Source: Funneliformis mosseae
Taxonomy: Eukaryota; Glomeromycota; Glomeromycetes; Glomerales; Glomeraceae
Length of the DNA stretch: 11,095 nt
Reading direction: 5' to 3'
Assembly: GCA_910592005.1 (NCBI GenBank)
Contig: CAJVPP010003659.1
Coordinates: 1 to 11,095 of the forward strand
A program made the translations under genes and the position numbers. Of this stretch, positions 9,786 to 11,095 are shown in pieces (position 1 is the first letter of the stretch; each line of letters starts with the position of its first letter). The notes under the pieces are model-generated. The model saw only the letters and a program-made list of their open reading frames with translations, made no database searches and was not told where the DNA came from.

Positions 9786-9852
9786 CTAAAATAAAAATAG
9801 ATTAATTTTAAAAACTTATTATTTAAAATTAAATATAATGATTAATTTATAC
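9786..9852 (-). other. Likely 67-base intron within the kinase N-lobe
   Basis: Donor GTATAA (a weak variant) follows EFLNK, and the acceptor TTTTATTTTAG ends at 9786. The interior is pure A/T with an ATTAATC branch-like site. It joins the C-helix region to KYHYKCYS..., where this kinase family continues without a gap. The first codon after the acceptor is TAA, one of the inactivating stops. Confidence 0.65.
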
Positions 9853-10231
9853 TTTATTTAAAAATTCCTTAATTAAATTTGATTATTTATTAAAATTTTT
9901 AAGAATTATTTTAGTTTTACCAGACCTAATCTAATTTTTCTTTTTATATGTATAAGATTTAATAAATCCATCAGTCCAAGTTGCTTTATATATAATACTA
10001 AATCCTTCTTTATCAAAATACTTAATATTTTCAAATTTATCATAAGGAATCCATTCTAATAATTGTCTTTTATTTTGAATATTTATTTAAATATTTTGAA
10101 TAAATTTATCAATAAATTTATTTTTACTAGTCCAATTAAAAAAATTTTGTTAAAATAAATTAGAATAACATTCTTTACACCATTCATATTCAGTATTATT
10201 TTTATTGCAATTTAAACAAATCCCTTTTTTT

Positions 10232-10399
10232 CTAAATAATAATTTTATAATATTAATATTATAATTATTATTTTATTATTATTTCAAAAAATAAAAATAT
10301 AAATATTTACTTAAAAATATATGATTATTAAATATATAATAATAATTTAATTATGCTTAAATTATATATATTTATTAATAAAAATAAAAAGTAACTTAC
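10232..10399 (-). other. Likely 168-base intron before the zinc-ribbon exon
   Basis: Donor GTAAGTTA (10399-10392) is an excellent 5' splice site. The acceptor TTATTATTTAG ends at 10232 and is followed directly by the zinc-ribbon exon. It is the last and longest member of the splice-site series described for 10403-10905; the others are 87-103 bases. Confidence 0.5.
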
Positions 10400-10402
10400 C
10401 TC

Positions 10403-10905
10403 CTAATAAATTAATTTTTTAAATAAATAGCAAATTTAATTAACATTATAGTAATAGGTATAATTATATAATATAATTAATAAAAATAATTTACAATCTA
10501 AATTATTAATTATTAATTATTATTTTAAATAAAAATTAGTTAATTTTAAATAATAATAATAAGTATAATTAAATACTAATAATTAATAGAAATAACTTAC
10601 TTGCTAATAAAATTTATTTTTTTAAATTAAAAATTTAGTTAACTTTAAATTGTAATAACAAATTATATTTAATTAATAAAAATAACTTACTTTCTATTAA
10701 GATTTATTTTTTAAATAAAAATTTAGTTAGCTTTTAATTATAGTAATAAGTATAATTAAATATAGTTAATTAATAAAAATAATTTACTATCTATTAGATA
10801 TTTTAAATAAAAAATTTAATTGATTTTAAATTATAATAACAAGTATAATTAAAAATTAATAGTTAATAAAATAACTTACCATCTATTATATTATTAACTA
10901 GGGAA
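10403..10905 (-). repeat. Tandem array of intron-like units separated by three bases
   Basis: Read on the minus strand, five units in a row each start GTAA(G/A)TTATT, pass through a TTAATTATACTTATTA-like middle and a TTAACTAAATTTTTATTTAAA-like 3' part, and end in TAG. The intron-like spans are 10791-10879 (89), 10694-10787 (94), 10604-10690 (87), 10498-10600 (103) and 10403-10494 (92). Between consecutive units lie exactly three bases, which differ at each junction. In minus-strand order they are ATG (10880-10882), ATA (10788-10790), AAA (10691-10693), CAA (10601-10603), ATT (10495-10497) and GAG (10400-10402). Branch-point-like GCTAACT or GTTAACT is visible in two units, with ATTAACT or GTTAATT in others. 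Similarity shows they are duplicates of one unit. That the units are spliced is inference. On the right the array stops partway through a unit at about 10903. Confidence 0.75.
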
Positions 10906-11095
10906 ACAGAAATCGTTGTTAAGTCCGGAGTGATTTTTACGCTAGTATAGAAAAGATCAACAAAATGCGTGAGTTACACAATAAATGATCTTTACGAAAT
11001 AATAAGACTGTGGTCAATAAAGAAAAGACTGCGGCTAACAAAGAAAAGACTGCGACTGTTAACAAAGATCAACCTTATTTAGATAGTTTAGATAG
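10906..11095 (+). CDS. Lys-rich 7-residue-repeat reading frame, broken and partial
   Basis: Composition changes sharply here, with CpGs and far more G/C. The frame through GCT at 10941 reads ASIEKINKMRELHNK, then TGA at 10986-10988, then SLRNNKTVVNKEKTAANKEK and onwards, open to the right edge (ending near QPYLDSLD). The last part contains a 21-base tandem repeat (AAGACTG recurring at 11004, 11025 and 11046) that encodes NKxxTVV / NKEKTAA / NKEKTAT. A Met codon lies at 10965-10967 but no clear start context is visible, and TAA stands in frame at 10920-10922. No family is recognised. It may be part of a gene or retroelement to the right, or a repeat that happens to stay open. The TGA could be a decayed Arg codon. 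Confidence 0.35.
10992..11070 (+). repeat. 21-base tandem repeat
   Basis: AATAAGACTG, AAGAAAAGACTGCG and AAGAAAAGACTGCG are spaced exactly 21 bases apart. A fourth copy (AACAAAGATCAAC) follows after 24 bases. All spacings are multiples of three, so a frame through them is preserved. Confidence 0.65.

Larger units (their letters stand above)
8814..10231 (-). pseudogene. Decayed protein kinase with N-terminal zinc-ribbon-like head
   Basis: Reading leftwards, the first exon (10231-9853) has a Cys-rich head, CLNC then WCKEC (10217-10170). A linker follows with NWTSKNKFIDKFIQ and LEWIPYDKFENIKYF. Then come an altered glycine loop, DKEGFSIIYKATW, and the beta-3 lysine in IILKNF (9898-9900). After a 67-base intron the second exon gives LIRLYGFTQD and the hinge-side MVIMKY. 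It continues with the catalytic loop HCDFHHSN (Asp at 9534-9536), ISDLGL in place of DFG, VAPEIL and ASDIYSFS. Stops occur at 10150-10152, in QNI*INI, in KKN*IRS, in FNK*SN, at the start of exon 2 (9783-9785) and at 9333-9335 (IIM*ELI, where Trp is usual). A frameshift lies at 9194, between KKCW and MDLLKRP. The tail after LKRP runs about 90 residues and through a second intron to a stop at 8814-8816. The layout matches the large kinase families of Glomeromycotina, from established knowledge. The glycine loop has lost glycines (KEGFSI for a GGFG-like form), so the copy was probably inactive even before the stops accumulated. Confidence 0.85.

Noticed and set aside
10403..10905. CRISPR-like array
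   Set aside because: Units are diverged along their whole length, the constant separator is three bases, and the context is a eukaryotic gene with introns.

Overview
This window is an extremely AT-rich, intron-bearing eukaryotic segment. It most resembles the repeat-laden DNA between genes of an arbuscular mycorrhizal fungus (Glomeromycotina, the Rhizophagus/Gigaspora group). Three things point there. First, the minus strand carries a decayed kinase of the type greatly expanded in these fungi: a short Cys-rich head, a WIPYDKF-type linker, and a catalytic loop reading HCDFHHSN. Second, that gene has very short introns of 67-68 bases. Third, the plus strand carries a decayed gene that looks like a dispersed, transposase-like protein I recognise by its conserved stretches (GGPD, FVERSM, KLAGI). 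The genus cannot be resolved by eye. No intact gene is visible.

Layout from left to right. Bases 1-96 may be the 3' end of an open frame. Bases 97-2330 are AT-rich with weak local repeats and no recognisable gene. About 2330-4546 is a plus-strand DDE-transposase-like pseudogene with many stops and several frameshifts. Bases 4574-5340 hold short direct repeats, an imperfect hairpin, a degenerate 74-base tandem repeat and a perfect 9-base-pair hairpin. Bases 5341-6140 are nearly pure A/T. Bases 6136-6304 form a striking CpG-rich island of GACGAAAC-type repeats. Two short terminal-inverted-repeat elements flanked by TA follow: 6684-6840 (157 bases) and 7389-7871 (483 bases). The second has a third, internal copy of its own end. 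A 99-base inverted-repeat unit lies at 8332-8430. The kinase pseudogene occupies 8814-10231 on the minus strand, with two recognisable introns, several stops and one frameshift.

The most unusual structure lies directly upstream of the kinase zinc-ribbon exon, at 10403-10905. It is a tandem array of units of about 90-106 bases. Read on the minus strand, every unit junction has the form TAG-NNN-GTAA(G/A)TTA. That is a 3' splice site, exactly three variable bases, then a 5' splice site. Most units also carry a branch-point-like TAAC or TTAACTAA. The array therefore looks like a series of duplicated spliceosomal introns separated by three-base exons. It ends abruptly near 10903 against unrelated, less AT-rich DNA holding a Lys-rich 21-base tandem repeat, which may be coding, running off the right edge.

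Overall the window reads as decaying gene copies, small DNA transposons and tandem repeats. Many stop codons sit where C-to-T or G-to-A changes would explain them, consistent with methylation- or RIP-like decay. This is an inference from sequence alone.
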